From Paracoccaceae bacterium (GTDB lineage: Bacteria > Pseudomonadota > Alphaproteobacteria > Rhodobacterales > Rhodobacteraceae), in NCBI GenBank assembly GCA_028874915.1, contig JAPPHA010000018.1, forward strand, positions 1-64,000: a DNA stretch of 64,000 bases, given 5' to 3'. The notes under the pieces were generated by a model, which saw only the letters and a program-made list of their open reading frames with translations, was not told the origin of the DNA and searched no databases. Numbering within the stretch: the first letter of the stretch is position 1; every line of letters begins with the position of its first letter. Position numbers and translations under genes: made by a program. Shown here in pieces: positions 10,428 to 19,229 of the stretch.

Positions 10428-10859
10428 ATGGCTACAATCGTGACCGATGACGGTTTTATCGCCGACGACCGAGCCAATGAATTCCTGGACTGGACGGAGG
10501 CGGCGCAAGACCCTGCCGACCTGCCGTACGGCGCGGCGGTCGAGATTCCGAACTCGCTTTCGGGAGAGGAACTGGTTCCCGGATTTGACCGGATCGCGCA
10601 CCTCAGGATTTGCTTCCCTTCCCATGTCGACGGGCGGGGATTCACCCTGGCGCGACATCTGCGCCGGCTTGGCTATGCGGGTCGGCTGCGCGCTTCCGGG
10701 CATCTGTTGGCCGACCAGTACGTCATGGCCAGGCGATGTGGCTTCGACGAGGTCGAGATTGACGACGAACTGGCGAGACGACAACCGGAGTCCGTCTGGC
10801 AACAGTCCTGGCAGCAGCAAACTGCCAGTTATCAGTTCCTCCTCCAGCGAGAAGCGTAG
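10428..10859 (+). CDS. DUF934 protein of the sulfite-reductase operon
   Basis: 143 residues. The family is a small cytosolic protein always linked to assimilatory sulfur genes; its exact task is not established. Marks are FDRIAHLRICFPSHVDGRGF (R-x5-F..F-x-DGR) and LADQYVMARRCGFDEVEID, both family-typical. It lies 74 bases after cysI. In many relatives a cysH (PAPS/APS reductase) gene sits between or beside these two; none is present here, so cysH must be elsewhere. The last gene of the cysG operon. Confidence 0.9.
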   Translation: MATIVTDDGFIADDRANEFLDWTEAAQDPADLPYGAAVEIPNSLSGEELVPGFDRIAHLRICFPSHVDGRGFTLARHLRRLGYAGRLRASGHLLADQYVMARRCGFDEVEIDDELARRQPESVWQQSWQQQTASYQFLLQREA

Positions 10860-10968
10860 GGGCATATTGCGTAGAAGCTGATATCATCCCGGCCGCTCCG
10901 CCTGTCGGCAGCGGCAAGGCTCCGCCGCCCGAGTTCACGGTGAGGCGCATTCCCGGCCTGCGAACGGC

Positions 10969-11880
10969 CTACCGGTGAAGTTTGGACTGGAATTCCCGCC
11001 ATTCTCCAGGTGACATCCCCGAAGTCTCTTGCGTCACCCGCTCACCTGACAGCATTCGCCGGATGCAATCCATTGCCGGACGGGACAAGAGCGCCGCATG
11101 TCTGCGGTAGTCCTCAAAAGCAGCGAAAGCGATCGGCACCCAGTTGGCAAGGATGTCGCAAAGCACCTCGGCGTAGGCACGGATTTCATACTGGGCATGG
11201 GAATCGGCGCGCAGGTGAACGAAATGCATCAGATTGTGGAGGTCGATTTTCCAGTACCACTGAGTGTAGACGCTCGCCGGCAAGTTCATCCGGGCCAGTT
11301 CCCGAGCCAGACCGCGTTTTCCTCCGCCGGACTCCAGCATTTCCTCGTAATGACAATATGCCGTCGCACTGTCCGACTTGAGGATGTCGAGAACCCGGGC
11401 CGCCTCTTTGCCCTCCAGCGTATCGCCCCGGCCCTGACTGTTGATGGAGGACTGGGCGGCCAAGTGTTCGGAAGCAGGGACATAGAATTCTCGATCGAGG
11501 ATTGAGTAGCGCGCCGAGTATTCATTGACGTTGGCTGTTCGATGCCGGATCCACTGCCGGGCCACAAAGATCGGCAACTTGACGTGGAACTTGACCTCGC
11601 ACATTTCGAAGGGCGTCGTGTGCTCGTGTCGCATCAGGTATCGGATCAGCCCCGTATCATTCTTCACGCTCCGGGTACCGGTTCCGTAGCTGACCCGCGC
11701 TGCCTGGACGATGGAGCTGTCATTGCCCATGTAGTCAATGACCCGAACGAACCCGTGATCCAGGACGTCATGGACCGAATAGAGCCGGGCTTCCATTCCA
11801 GGTGATATCACCCTGCGGGTCGTTTGCGACTCCTCACGGAGGCGTTCGATTTCGGCAAGACGCTCGGGTTCCAGCGGCAT
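10969..11880 (-). CDS. thyX: flavin-dependent thymidylate synthase ThyX
   Basis: 303 residues. It makes dTMP from dUMP with methylene-tetrahydrofolate and FADH2, replacing classical ThyA. The ThyX signature [11 protein letters not shown] (R-H-R-x7-S) is present, together with [13 protein letters not shown] upstream of it and [20 protein letters not shown] near the C-terminus. The longer reading frame upstream has no family character, so ATG 11880 ([14 protein letters not shown]) is chosen. It converges with the DUF934 gene. The 300-residue size is normal for the alphaproteobacterial form. Confidence 0.95.
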   Translation of the reverse strand: MPLEPERLAEIERLREESQTTRRVISPGMEARLYSVHDVLDHGFVRVIDYMGNDSSIVQAARVSYGTGTRSVKNDTGLIRYLMRHEHTTPFEMCEVKFHVKLPIFVARQWIRHRTANVNEYSARYSILDREFYVPASEHLAAQSSINSQGRGDTLEGKEAARVLDILKSDSATAYCHYEEMLESGGGKRGLARELARMNLPASVYTQWYWKIDLHNLMHFVHLRADSHAQYEIRAYAEVLCDILANWVPIAFAAFEDYRRHAALLSRPAMDCIRRMLSGERVTQETSGMSPGEWREFQSKLHR

Positions 11881-12182
11881 GTGTCGGCCTCGTATCCCCT
11901 GCCCGTTCCGCCGCCGGTCGCCCGGCTGGTGCTTGCGGCCTCGGTGACGCCTGGCGCGTACCGTCTGAGCCACCCCTGCCCCGAACGACCGTTGACCCGT
12001 TTGGGCCTTGGCTGCCGTACCGGGCACGATCGCCAAGGCCCGGCAGGGGCGTCTTTGGCATCCTGATGCTGCCCTTGGCTTGCGCATCCGGGCACACTTT
12101 GTCAGGATACCAGCACTCCCCCGGATTGGATAGCACGATACAGATGCGCCATCACCGGGACGGCGGTGAAAGGATCGACTCC

Positions 12183-12611
12183 ATGGGCGCGAAGTACTTG
12201 CACACGATGATCCGGGTGAAGGATCTTGATCGGGCAATCGGCTTTTTCAGATTGCTCGGGCTCGATGAAACGCGACGCCACGACAGTGACGCCGGCCGGT
12301 TCACACTCGTGTTCATGGCGCCGCCGGACCAGTCCGAATGTCCTGTGGAACTGACATTCAACTGGGACGGCGACGACGGTCTGCCGTCCGACAGCCGACA
12401 CTTTGGGCATCTTGCCTATGAAGTCGACGACATCTACGCGCTGTGTCACAAACTCCAGGAGAATGGCGTCGTCATCAATCGGCCGCCACGAGACGGGCAC
12501 ATGGCGTTCGTTCGAACACCTGACAATCAGTCCATTGAATTGCTGCAGAAAGGCAAGGCCCTGCCTCCGCAGGAACCCTGGGCCAGCATGGAGAACACCG
12601 GTCACTGGTAA
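12183..12611 (+). CDS. gloA: lactoylglutathione lyase (glyoxalase I)
   Basis: 142 residues. It isomerises the hemithioacetal of methylglyoxal and glutathione to lactoylglutathione. The fold is a vicinal oxygen chelate (VOC) pair. The metal ligands can be placed: His in [10 protein letters not shown], Glu in [10 protein letters not shown], His in [11 protein letters not shown], and Glu in QSIELLQKG. The length matches bacterial GloA. ATG 12183 follows a weak GAAAGGA about 10 bases upstream. It stands between thyX (divergent) and the DUF1194 gene. Confidence 0.93.
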   Translation: MGAKYLHTMIRVKDLDRAIGFFRLLGLDETRRHDSDAGRFTLVFMAPPDQSECPVELTFNWDGDDGLPSDSRHFGHLAYEVDDIYALCHKLQENGVVINRPPRDGHMAFVRTPDNQSIELLQKGKALPPQEPWASMENTGHW

Positions 12612-12771
12612 CGCCGGCCGTCCGTTCCGAAAACAGTTCGGGGAAACGGGGCAAGTGCGCGCGCCCTCCGGAATTCTACGCAGATTTTCAAACCTGTACG
12701 CACGGGTCCTCCAGGTGGCTGGGCACCACACCCGACCCCATCCCTGTCGCCCGCACGCGGTGCCGTGCCCG

Positions 12772-13509
12772 GTGACCGATCGGCTGGCTACGATCCTCTT
12801 GGCCGCCGTCGTCGCGTGGCAGGGAGACGCCGCCTTCTCCTGCCGCCAGGCACTGACGCTGGGGTTGGACGTGTCCGGCTCTGTCGATGCGACTGAATAC
12901 CGTCTTCAACTGAACGGACTGGCCGACGCGCTGGATTCCGAGAGCGTTCGCAGACTCCTTCTCCGGTCACCCGAAACGCCCGTCCTGATTTCCATCTTCG
13001 AGTGGAGCGGTATCCGGCATCAAGAACTGGTCCTCGGCTGGACGGCCATCAACGGGAGCGACACCCTTGACGCCATTATCGGGCGGCTCCGGGGACGGGA
13101 ACGACCACGTGGGCCCTTCACCACCGCAATCGGTGCCGCGATCCGGTTCGGAAGCGAACTGCTTGACCAGGTTCCCCACTGCTGGCGTCATACACTGGAC
13201 CTGTCGGGAGACGGCAAGAACAACATTGGCATTCCGCCGTCGGAAGCACGCCGTCACGCCGGCCGGGTCCCCTTCACGGTGAACGGTCTCGTCATTGGTG
13301 GCCATGATGAACGACTCCGGAAATCTCCCGCGACCCTTCTCCTGGAATTGAACGACTATTATCTCAGGAACGTGATCACTGGGCCCGGAGCCTTTGTGGA
13401 AGTGGCCAGCGGCTACAACGACTTCGAACGGGCCATGACGAAAAAACTGCTGCGGGAACTTGCCGGGGTCGCTGTCAGCGCCCGGCCCTCCCGCATGACG
13501 AATGGCTGA
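12772..13509 (+). CDS. DUF1194 protein, VWA-like, exported
   Basis: About 245 residues from GTG 12772 (a GTG at 12760 is also possible; no strong Shine-Dalgarno decides). The N-terminus looks like a signal peptide (TDRLATILLAAVVAWQGDAA), followed by SCRQALTLGLDVSGSVDATE, whose DxSxS is a MIDAS metal site of von Willebrand type A domains. Further marks: HTLDLSGDGKNNIG and VNGLVIGG. DUF1194 proteins are found widely in Alphaproteobacteria; their role is unknown. Probably a periplasmic protein that binds a partner through its MIDAS site. The short spacing after gloA (160 bases) leaves it unclear whether it is a separate unit. Confidence 0.82.
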   Translation: MTDRLATILLAAVVAWQGDAAFSCRQALTLGLDVSGSVDATEYRLQLNGLADALDSESVRRLLLRSPETPVLISIFEWSGIRHQELVLGWTAINGSDTLDAIIGRLRGRERPRGPFTTAIGAAIRFGSELLDQVPHCWRHTLDLSGDGKNNIGIPPSEARRHAGRVPFTVNGLVIGGHDERLRKSPATLLLELNDYYLRNVITGPGAFVEVASGYNDFERAMTKKLLRELAGVAVSARPSRMTNG

Positions 13510-13636
13510 GTCCGGCGATTCATTCTGCCCAAGGAACCGAGGCCCGATTTCGGCCTGCAGCTCACCCGGACGTGGCCGGAACCGACGGTCGGTGGCAGAT
13601 TTCACACAGCGAAGATGGAATTAGCATCGGAAGCAC

Positions 13637-13665
13637 TTTTTCTTTCGGCGTTTCGGACCTATATT
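13637..13665 (+). promoter_or_regulatory. probable ssrA promoter
   Basis: TTTTTC (13637-13642) and TATATT (13660-13665) are 17 bases apart and lie directly before the predicted 5' end of the tmRNA precursor near 13671. The -10 box is a good sigma-70 match, the -35 weak. Confidence 0.5.
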
Positions 13666-13670
13666 GCATC

Positions 13671-13985
13671 CGTTCCTCGTGGAACTATGGCGATAAACGC
13701 GCATGAAATAAGCGGACCGGACCCGGGGGCGGTACCCGGCGGCTCCACCAGCCCCCCGAGAGCACGGGATCATGGGGCCGAAACAGGATCGACGGACGTG
13801 TAAAGATGGCCGCTTTCGCTCGGCGGACTGCCACCGTTATCGGCGTAAACAGTACAATTGCAAACGACAATCGTGCTCCGGTTCGACTGGCTGCCTAGCG
13901 CGGTCCGAAAAACCGAAATCTCAAGTCCGGGATCCTAAGCCGGTCCCGGCGGGGTCGGCAGGCACCTGGCAACAGAAGCCTGCCA
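13671..13985 (+). ncRNA. ssrA: transfer-messenger RNA, circularly permuted two-piece form
   Basis: The acceptor piece comes first: its T-stem CCGGG (13723-13727) / CCCGG (13735-13739) with loop GGCGGTA, then acceptor strand CGGCTCC (13740-13746), A and CCA ending at 13750. After a 23-base spacer that would be cut out, the coding piece starts with GGGGCCG (13774-13780), which pairs over seven positions (one G-U) with the acceptor strand, followed by GGATCGACGG. The tag frame runs from GCA at 13860 to TAG at 13898 and encodes ANDNRAPVRLAA. A 7-base-pair hairpin (13957-13963 with 13978-13984) closes the coding piece. The permuted layout is known in Alphaproteobacteria. The outer ends are estimates. 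tmRNA frees stalled ribosomes and marks the product for ClpXP. The adaptor gene sspB follows. Confidence 0.93.
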
Positions 13986-14168
13986 CACTCATCGTTTGCG
14001 GCAGGAGAACCGCCCGGACGAACAGGCATTCAGCATGGCCCATTTCGGCCCGGCTTTTCAGTCCGCTTCTGCCTTCCCGTTCCAGAGCCCCATACCCGAA
14101 CCGGATGATCGATTCACCTCACCCGAATTGCCCGATCCGGACATCCCGCAGACCGTGAGCCGCCAATC

Positions 14169-14657
14169 ATGAACGACAGGATCAACTACGCTGACCATAT
14201 GTATCGGGCAATGCATCGCCTGATTGCAGGTGTCCTGTCCGAGGTTGCGGAATCCGGTTTGCCGGGGGACCATCATTTCTATGTGACTTTCGATACGCGC
14301 CATCCCAATACGGTCGTCCCGTCGCATCTCCTCGATTCCCATCCCGAGGACATGACCATTGTCCTGCAGAACTGGTTCCGTGACCTGAATGTCGATGATT
14401 CTGGATTCTCTGTCGTTCTCAGCTTCAATGATGTTCCGGAACGAATCGAAATTCCGTTCGATGCGGTCACGACATTCGTCGACCCGGCCGCCGAGTTCGG
14501 TCTCAGTTTCGAGTATGTCCACACTCCCAAACCCGATTCGGAAGGTGCCACTGCAGCACCGATGGTGGAAATCGAAACCCCGGCGGGCGATCCGTCATCC
14601 AATGAGACCGGGAAGGTGGTCAGTCTGGATGCTTTCCGAAAACCATCGTCGACCTGA
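14169..14657 (+). CDS. sspB: ClpXP adaptor SspB, alphaproteobacterial type
   Basis: 162 residues. SspB binds the ssrA tag and the ClpX N-domain, and so delivers tagged proteins to the ClpXP protease. The core fits SspB: YADHMYRAMHRLIAGVLSEV, DHHFYVTFDTRHPNTVVP, PEDMTIVLQNWFRDLNVDDS, and IEIPFDAVTTFVDPAAEFGL. The tail is variable and ends VVSLDAFRKPSS, a short conserved C-terminal motif that probably contacts ClpX. The gene begins about 185 bases after the ssrA coding piece, so tag maker and tag reader are neighbours. The Shine-Dalgarno is not striking. Confidence 0.93.
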   Translation: MNDRINYADHMYRAMHRLIAGVLSEVAESGLPGDHHFYVTFDTRHPNTVVPSHLLDSHPEDMTIVLQNWFRDLNVDDSGFSVVLSFNDVPERIEIPFDAVTTFVDPAAEFGLSFEYVHTPKPDSEGATAAPMVEIETPAGDPSSNETGKVVSLDAFRKPSST

Positions 14658-14743
14658 GGCGCTGATCGTCCACCTTGGCCGTGTCACTTCAGCGCCGGCC
14701 GCCACGATCCGATGACCAAACAGCCAACCACGAAGGACACGAT

Positions 14744-16204
14744 GTGACGACACCATCGACACGAACCGGAACAGGCACCCGGACGGAATCCGACAGTTTC
14801 GGCCCAATCGAGGTCCCGTTGGACAAGTACTGGGGCGCCCAGACCCAGCGCAGCCTTGGCAATTTTCCGATTGGGTGGGAACGTCAGCCGGAGGCCATCA
14901 TTCGTGCCCTGGGGATCATCAAGTGTGCCTGTGCCGAGATCAACATGGGTCTGGGTCAACTGGACCCGGACATCGGAGCCGCCATCATCCAGGCTGCGAA
15001 CGAGATCATCAACGGCGAGCTTGACGATCATTTTCCCCTTGTCGTCTGGCAGACCGGTTCCGGCACCCAGTCGAACATGAACGCCAATGAGGTCATCTCG
15101 AACCGGGCCATCGAAATCCTCGGCGGAACACCGGGATCAAAGACACCTGTCCATCCGAATGACCATTGCAACATGGGCCAGTCTTCAAATGATACCTATC
15201 CGACGGCGATGCACATCGCGGTCGCAACGACCGCCCGGGAAACGCTCATTCCCGCCCTCGAGAAACTTCACGCAGCCGTAGACGCCAAGTCGCGTCAGTT
15301 TTCCGGAATCATCAAGATTGGACGAACTCACACCCAGGATGCCACACCCCTGACGCTTGGTCAGGAGTTCGGGGGGTATGCCCATCAGGTCCGTGCGGGA
15401 ATCAATCGTATTGCCGCCGCCCTGGGCGGGATCTATCCCCTCGCGCAAGGCGGCACGGCCGTAGGAACCGGCCTGAACGCACCGGCGGGGTTCGATGTCG
15501 CGGTCGCCGAACGAATCGCCAGGCTGACAGGACTCCCGTTCGTCACCGCACCGAACAAGTTCGAGGCGCTTGCCGCCCATGATGCGATCGTCGAAATGTC
15601 CGGAGCGTTGAGAGTGGTCGCCGCGAGCCTGTTCAAGATTGCCAACGACATCCGGTTTCTCGGTTCAGGGCCCCGCTGCGGTCTGGGTGAACTTGTTCTT
15701 CCGGCCAATGAACCCGGCAGTTCGATCATGCCGGGCAAGGTCAACCCGACGCAATGCGAGGCGCTGACACAGGTCGCGGTTCACGTCATGGGCAACGATG
15801 CCGCCGTCGGTTTTGCAGGCTCGCAGGGACATTTCGAACTGAACGTCTACAAGCCGATGATGGCGTACAATGTGTTGCAATCCCAACAACTTCTGGCCGA
15901 CGCCGCCGCCACCTTCGCCGACAAATGCGTGGTGGAGATCGAAGCCAACGAGCCTCGGATTGATGCCCTTCTCAAGGACAGCCTTATGCTCGTGACGGCC
16001 CTCGCCCCGGAGATCGGCTATGACAATGCGGCAACCGTGGCCAAGACAGCCCATGCCAATGGAACGACATTGAAGCACGAAGCCATCCGGCTCGGATTCG
16101 TCGATTCCGAGACATTTGACCGGGTGGTCCGTCCGGAACGAATGCTGGGTCACCGCGGGACTGGTTCCGGCGCCCCGGAGTCGGACCCGGAAGCACAATC
16201 TTAA
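14744..16204 (+). CDS. fumC: fumarate hydratase class II
   Basis: 486 residues from GTG 14744, which has AAGGA six to seven bases before it. The upstream in-frame codons have no family likeness. FumC hydrates fumarate to L-malate in the TCA cycle, without an iron-sulfur cluster. Visible: [20 protein letters not shown], the substrate loop [22 protein letters not shown] stretch ([14 protein letters not shown]), [19 protein letters not shown], and the superfamily signature [15 protein letters not shown]. The size is normal (about 465 plus a 20-residue N-terminal Thr-rich extension). It is followed by the ribbon-helix-helix gene. Confidence 0.96.
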   Translation: MTTPSTRTGTGTRTESDSFGPIEVPLDKYWGAQTQRSLGNFPIGWERQPEAIIRALGIIKCACAEINMGLGQLDPDIGAAIIQAANEIINGELDDHFPLVVWQTGSGTQSNMNANEVISNRAIEILGGTPGSKTPVHPNDHCNMGQSSNDTYPTAMHIAVATTARETLIPALEKLHAAVDAKSRQFSGIIKIGRTHTQDATPLTLGQEFGGYAHQVRAGINRIAAALGGIYPLAQGGTAVGTGLNAPAGFDVAVAERIARLTGLPFVTAPNKFEALAAHDAIVEMSGALRVVAASLFKIANDIRFLGSGPRCGLGELVLPANEPGSSIMPGKVNPTQCEALTQVAVHVMGNDAAVGFAGSQGHFELNVYKPMMAYNVLQSQQLLADAAATFADKCVVEIEANEPRIDALLKDSLMLVTALAPEIGYDNAATVAKTAHANGTTLKHEAIRLGFVDSETFDRVVRPERMLGHRGTGSGAPESDPEAQS

Positions 16205-16271
16205 TGACCGGTTCAAACGCCACCGGAGTGGTACCCGTCGGCCCCGGCCTCTCGCCAGGAACCCGGCCTCG

Positions 16272-16556
16272 ATGATGTGCCATCCCGACTATGCGCGCCC
16301 GCTCAAGCAGTCAGTGACGATTCGTGGTCATCGGACGAGCGTTTCACTCGAACCGGCCTTTTGGGAAGCGCTCAAACATATCGCCCGCAAGCGAACCCTC
16401 ACACGCAACGCGCTCGTCGCCGAAATCGACACCGCCAGGAATACCCGAACCGGGCTTGCGTCTGCCATCCGGCTCTATGTTCTGGACTGGCACCGACCGA
16501 ACGACCACGTTGACGACAGCGGGGGGGACCGGATCGACGGGGACGATCGAGGGTAG
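16272..16556 (+). CDS. ribbon-helix-helix domain protein
   Basis: 94 residues. The central part QSVTIRGHRTSVSLEPAFWE, then ALKHIARKRTLTRNALVAEI, matches the alphaproteobacterial ribbon-helix-helix family (RHH_4 type, often downstream of fumC). Such proteins bind DNA as dimers with the N-terminal strand. The C-terminal tail is acidic (DDSGGDRIDGDD). ATG 16272 and ATG 16275 are both possible. Target and function are unknown; the place behind fumC is conserved in relatives as far as I recall. Confidence 0.8.
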   Translation: MMCHPDYARPLKQSVTIRGHRTSVSLEPAFWEALKHIARKRTLTRNALVAEIDTARNTRTGLASAIRLYVLDWHRPNDHVDDSGGDRIDGDDRG

Positions 16557-16665
16557 TGAATTGCGACCGTCACACTGGCGATGATGGCCCGAATCCGACG
16601 GGCGTGCCCTCCGGGATTTCGATCTGGCGTGATGCAAGTCGCCCGGTTGCGACGCGGCTGTCGTT

Positions 16666-17418
16666 TCAGCCGATTGTCCCGAGAATCGGAAACGCTTCCA
16701 GAAGCCAGAATGACAGGTCGCTGAAGCCACCTGTCAGGAGGAGCACGCCAACCAGAACCAGTAGACCTCCGACTGCCATTTCGACATGCCGAACATGCTT
16801 TCGGAGACGGGTCATCAGGCTGAGTGAACCCTGGATGAACCCGGCGACCAGGATGAAAGGCAGTCCGAGTCCGACGGCGTAGGCGGCCATCAAGGTCATG
16901 CCATAGCCGCCCGAACCATCCTGAGCAGCCAGAGCCAGGATGGCTCCGAGGATCGGTCCGATGCAGGGTGTCCAGCCGAATGCAAAGGCAAGTCCCAGAA
17001 CGAAGGCGCCGACGGCGCTGCCGCCCCTGTCTCCGGCGTCGATTCGGGCTTCACGCTGGATCAGCGGAATCCGGATGACGCCGAGAAAATGGAGTCCGAA
17101 CAGCAGGACAATGATCCCGGCGACGATGTTGAAGCCTGTCTGAACGGAAAGGACGATTCGGCCGAGTGCGGACGCAGCCAGCCCGAGCATGACAAACACG
17201 ACCGACAGTCCGGCGACGAAACTGCAAGCCGCGGTCAGCGCCTTTCGCCTGGGGCTTCCGGTTCCGTTGAGGTCACCGACCGAAATTCCGCCCATGTAGG
17301 CCAGGTAGGGTGGAACGATTGGGAGCACGCATGGGCTGAGAAAACTGAGGACGCCGGCTATTCCGGCGACGCCAACGGCCACCCAAGGCGTGGCGTCGAG
17401 GATTTCCTGCCCGAACAT
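16666..17418 (-). CDS. ccdA: cytochrome c biogenesis protein CcdA (thiol-disulfide transporter)
   Basis: 250 residues, with six hydrophobic segments expected of the short CcdA/DsbD transmembrane family. The redox cysteines are visible in SFLSPCVLPIVPPYLAYMGG (first helix) and FAFGWTPCIGPILGAILAL (fourth). CcdA carries electrons from cytosolic thioredoxin across the membrane to keep apocytochrome c thiols reduced. The gene is divergent from tusA with about 90 bases between the two starts. That pairing may be chance, but both deal with sulfur or thiol chemistry. Confidence 0.94.
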   Translation of the reverse strand: MFGQEILDATPWVAVGVAGIAGVLSFLSPCVLPIVPPYLAYMGGISVGDLNGTGSPRRKALTAACSFVAGLSVVFVMLGLAASALGRIVLSVQTGFNIVAGIIVLLFGLHFLGVIRIPLIQREARIDAGDRGGSAVGAFVLGLAFAFGWTPCIGPILGAILALAAQDGSGGYGMTLMAAYAVGLGLPFILVAGFIQGSLSLMTRLRKHVRHVEMAVGGLLVLVGVLLLTGGFSDLSFWLLEAFPILGTIG

Positions 17419-17509
17419 GCCTCCGCTTAACTCCGAAAGGCCAAGGCGTCATCACCGGAGTTTTCACAATATCGTGGACATCGAAGGGCCGGCAGCCTAT
17501 CGGACGCCC

Positions 17510-17743
17510 ATGAAAAAGGAATGGGATGCGGAACTCGATGCGACCGGATTGCTCTGTCCCCTGCCCGTCCTGAAAGCGCGGAGCCGGATGCGGCAACTGA
17601 AACCCGGACAAGTACTGAGGATTCTTGCTGATGATCCGGCCGCGATCATCGATTTCCCGCATTTTTGCGCCGACCAGGGGCATGAGTTGAAGGATTCGCG
17701 GACGACCCGGATGCCCTTCGTCTTTCACATCGCCAAAGGATAG
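17510..17743 (+). CDS. tusA: TusA-family sulfurtransferase
   Basis: 77 residues. TusA-type proteins pass persulfide sulfur, for example to tRNA thiolation or other acceptors. The signature is LDATGLLCPLPVLKARSRMR with the CPxP cysteine, followed by LRILADDPAAIIDFPHFC, both family-typical. ATG 17510 (MKKEWDAELDATG) is the natural start, although there is a longer open frame upstream. It stands alone between ccdA (divergent) and a LysR gene. The exact acceptor cannot be read from the sequence. Confidence 0.92.
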   Translation: MKKEWDAELDATGLLCPLPVLKARSRMRQLKPGQVLRILADDPAAIIDFPHFCADQGHELKDSRTTRMPFVFHIAKG

Positions 17744-17995
17744 CCCACGAATGACGGTGCAACGACCGCGGGATTCGTGACGCCGCCTGAGGCCGCAACG
17801 GCCGCGTTGAGGTCAAAGGTCACAAATCTTCTGGACCCGGACAGATCCGTGAACGACATCGGGTTCACAAAAACGGGCTGGGGTACCGGTCCGTGACGGA
17901 TTTTCGCGGATCATTGGCACGATGACCCTCTGATCGCAACGATCACAACCAATGTGGATACGGTTGTAATGTCAGCCGATCCCGGGAGCTGAAAC

Positions 17996-18925
17996 ATGGA
18001 CTGGGACAAGCTTCGCGTATTTCGAACCGTCGCCGATGCCGGCAGCCTGACTCGTGCGGGTGAAATCCTGCACCTGTCCCAATCTGCCGTCAGCCGTCAG
18101 ATTCGGTCCCTGGAGGAGAGCCTGGACACACTCCTGTTTCACCGGCACGCCCGCGGCCTCATTCTCACCGAACAGGGCGAATTGCTGTTCAAGACGGCTG
18201 ACCGGATCCGAGCCGAAATCGACCGGACGCAGGTCAGAATTCGCGAAGCGATGGACTCCGTGAGTGGCGAACTCACGGTGACCACGACCACCGGATTCGG
18301 AACGTTGTGGTTGGCTCCCCGAATCGGACGCCTGTTCAGTCACCATCCCGAACTCAAGATCGACCTCCGGCTGGCGGAGAGGGTCCTGAACCTGCCGATG
18401 CGGGAAGCCGATGTCGCCATCCGCATGAAAGAGCCTAGCCAGGCAGAACTCGTGCGACGCCGGCTGATGACGGTCAACATGCGACTTTACGCCACCCGTG
18501 AATACCTGGACAGCCGCGGTGCTCCGGGCGCCATCGACGGTCTACGCGGGCACCGCCTCGTTTCCCAGAGTCTGGCTACCGAACAGCCGGGTGCCGCCTA
18601 TGCCTGGGTGTCCCCAATGCTTCTGGCCGATCATGATTCGCACATGACCGTGAACAACTACTTCGGCGTCCTCCAGGCGGTGCTCCACGGCGTCGGAATC
18701 GGCGTCCTCCCGGATTACGTTGCGGAGGAATTTCCTCAGTTGATTCATGTCCTTCCCGGGGAACAGAGTCAGGATGTTCCCGTCTATCTGGCGTATCCGG
18801 AAGAACTGCGTCACTCACGCCGCGTCGCAGCCTTCCGCGAATTCGTCATCGAGGAAATCACGGCTTACAGAAGGCGGCACGCCGCTCGCGAAACTGCCGA
18901 TGCTGCCGTCAAGGGCGGACCATGA
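17996..18925 (+). CDS. LysR-family transcriptional regulator
   Basis: 309 residues, the usual LTTR length. The N-terminal helix-turn-helix is MDWDKLRVFRTVADAGSLTR, then AGEILHLSQSAVSRQIRSLE. The C-terminal effector domain runs from about residue 90 (GELTVTTTTGFGTLWLAPRI) to the end. It is not clearly divergent from a metabolic gene: tusA upstream is on the same strand and 250 bases away, and the next gene (MATE) is convergent and over 300 bases away. The target is therefore not evident. The ATG has GGGAGCTGAAAC just before it, a good Shine-Dalgarno. Confidence 0.93.
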   Translation: MDWDKLRVFRTVADAGSLTRAGEILHLSQSAVSRQIRSLEESLDTLLFHRHARGLILTEQGELLFKTADRIRAEIDRTQVRIREAMDSVSGELTVTTTTGFGTLWLAPRIGRLFSHHPELKIDLRLAERVLNLPMREADVAIRMKEPSQAELVRRRLMTVNMRLYATREYLDSRGAPGAIDGLRGHRLVSQSLATEQPGAAYAWVSPMLLADHDSHMTVNNYFGVLQAVLHGVGIGVLPDYVAEEFPQLIHVLPGEQSQDVPVYLAYPEELRHSRRVAAFREFVIEEITAYRRRHAARETADAAVKGGP

Positions 18926-19229
18926 ATCTTCTGCTGCATTCGACTTGCGTTCCCCGGTCCCCCGGAATTGCCAGGATTTCCGGGTACAGCCCGTCTCAGC
19001 AGAACGGTCACCGATCGGAACAGGCACCCAGGACCTTCACGCCATTGGGGCAGCAACTCATCTCAAGGGCCCGACAAGTCTCGTCCACTTGCCACATTCG
19101 CCGCAGCGCAGCGCGAAATGCGGATGGACCTGCGTCAATGGGACGAACCCACTCTTGGGCAAACTGCCTGTGACCGCATCCGAAACGATCGACCGACCCC
19201 GGATGGCAGCGTTCCGGAGCGAACCGCGA
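18926..19229. other. gap of about 300 bases between convergent genes
   Basis: Lies between the stop of the LysR gene (+) and the stop of the MATE gene (-). Short frames in it overlap each other in several phases without family likeness. I see no terminator with a T-run and no RNA gene. Confidence 0.4.

Noticed and set aside
13878..13892. GGTTCGA element that looks like a tRNA T arm
   Set aside because: It lies inside the ssrA tag reading frame and has no matching stem.
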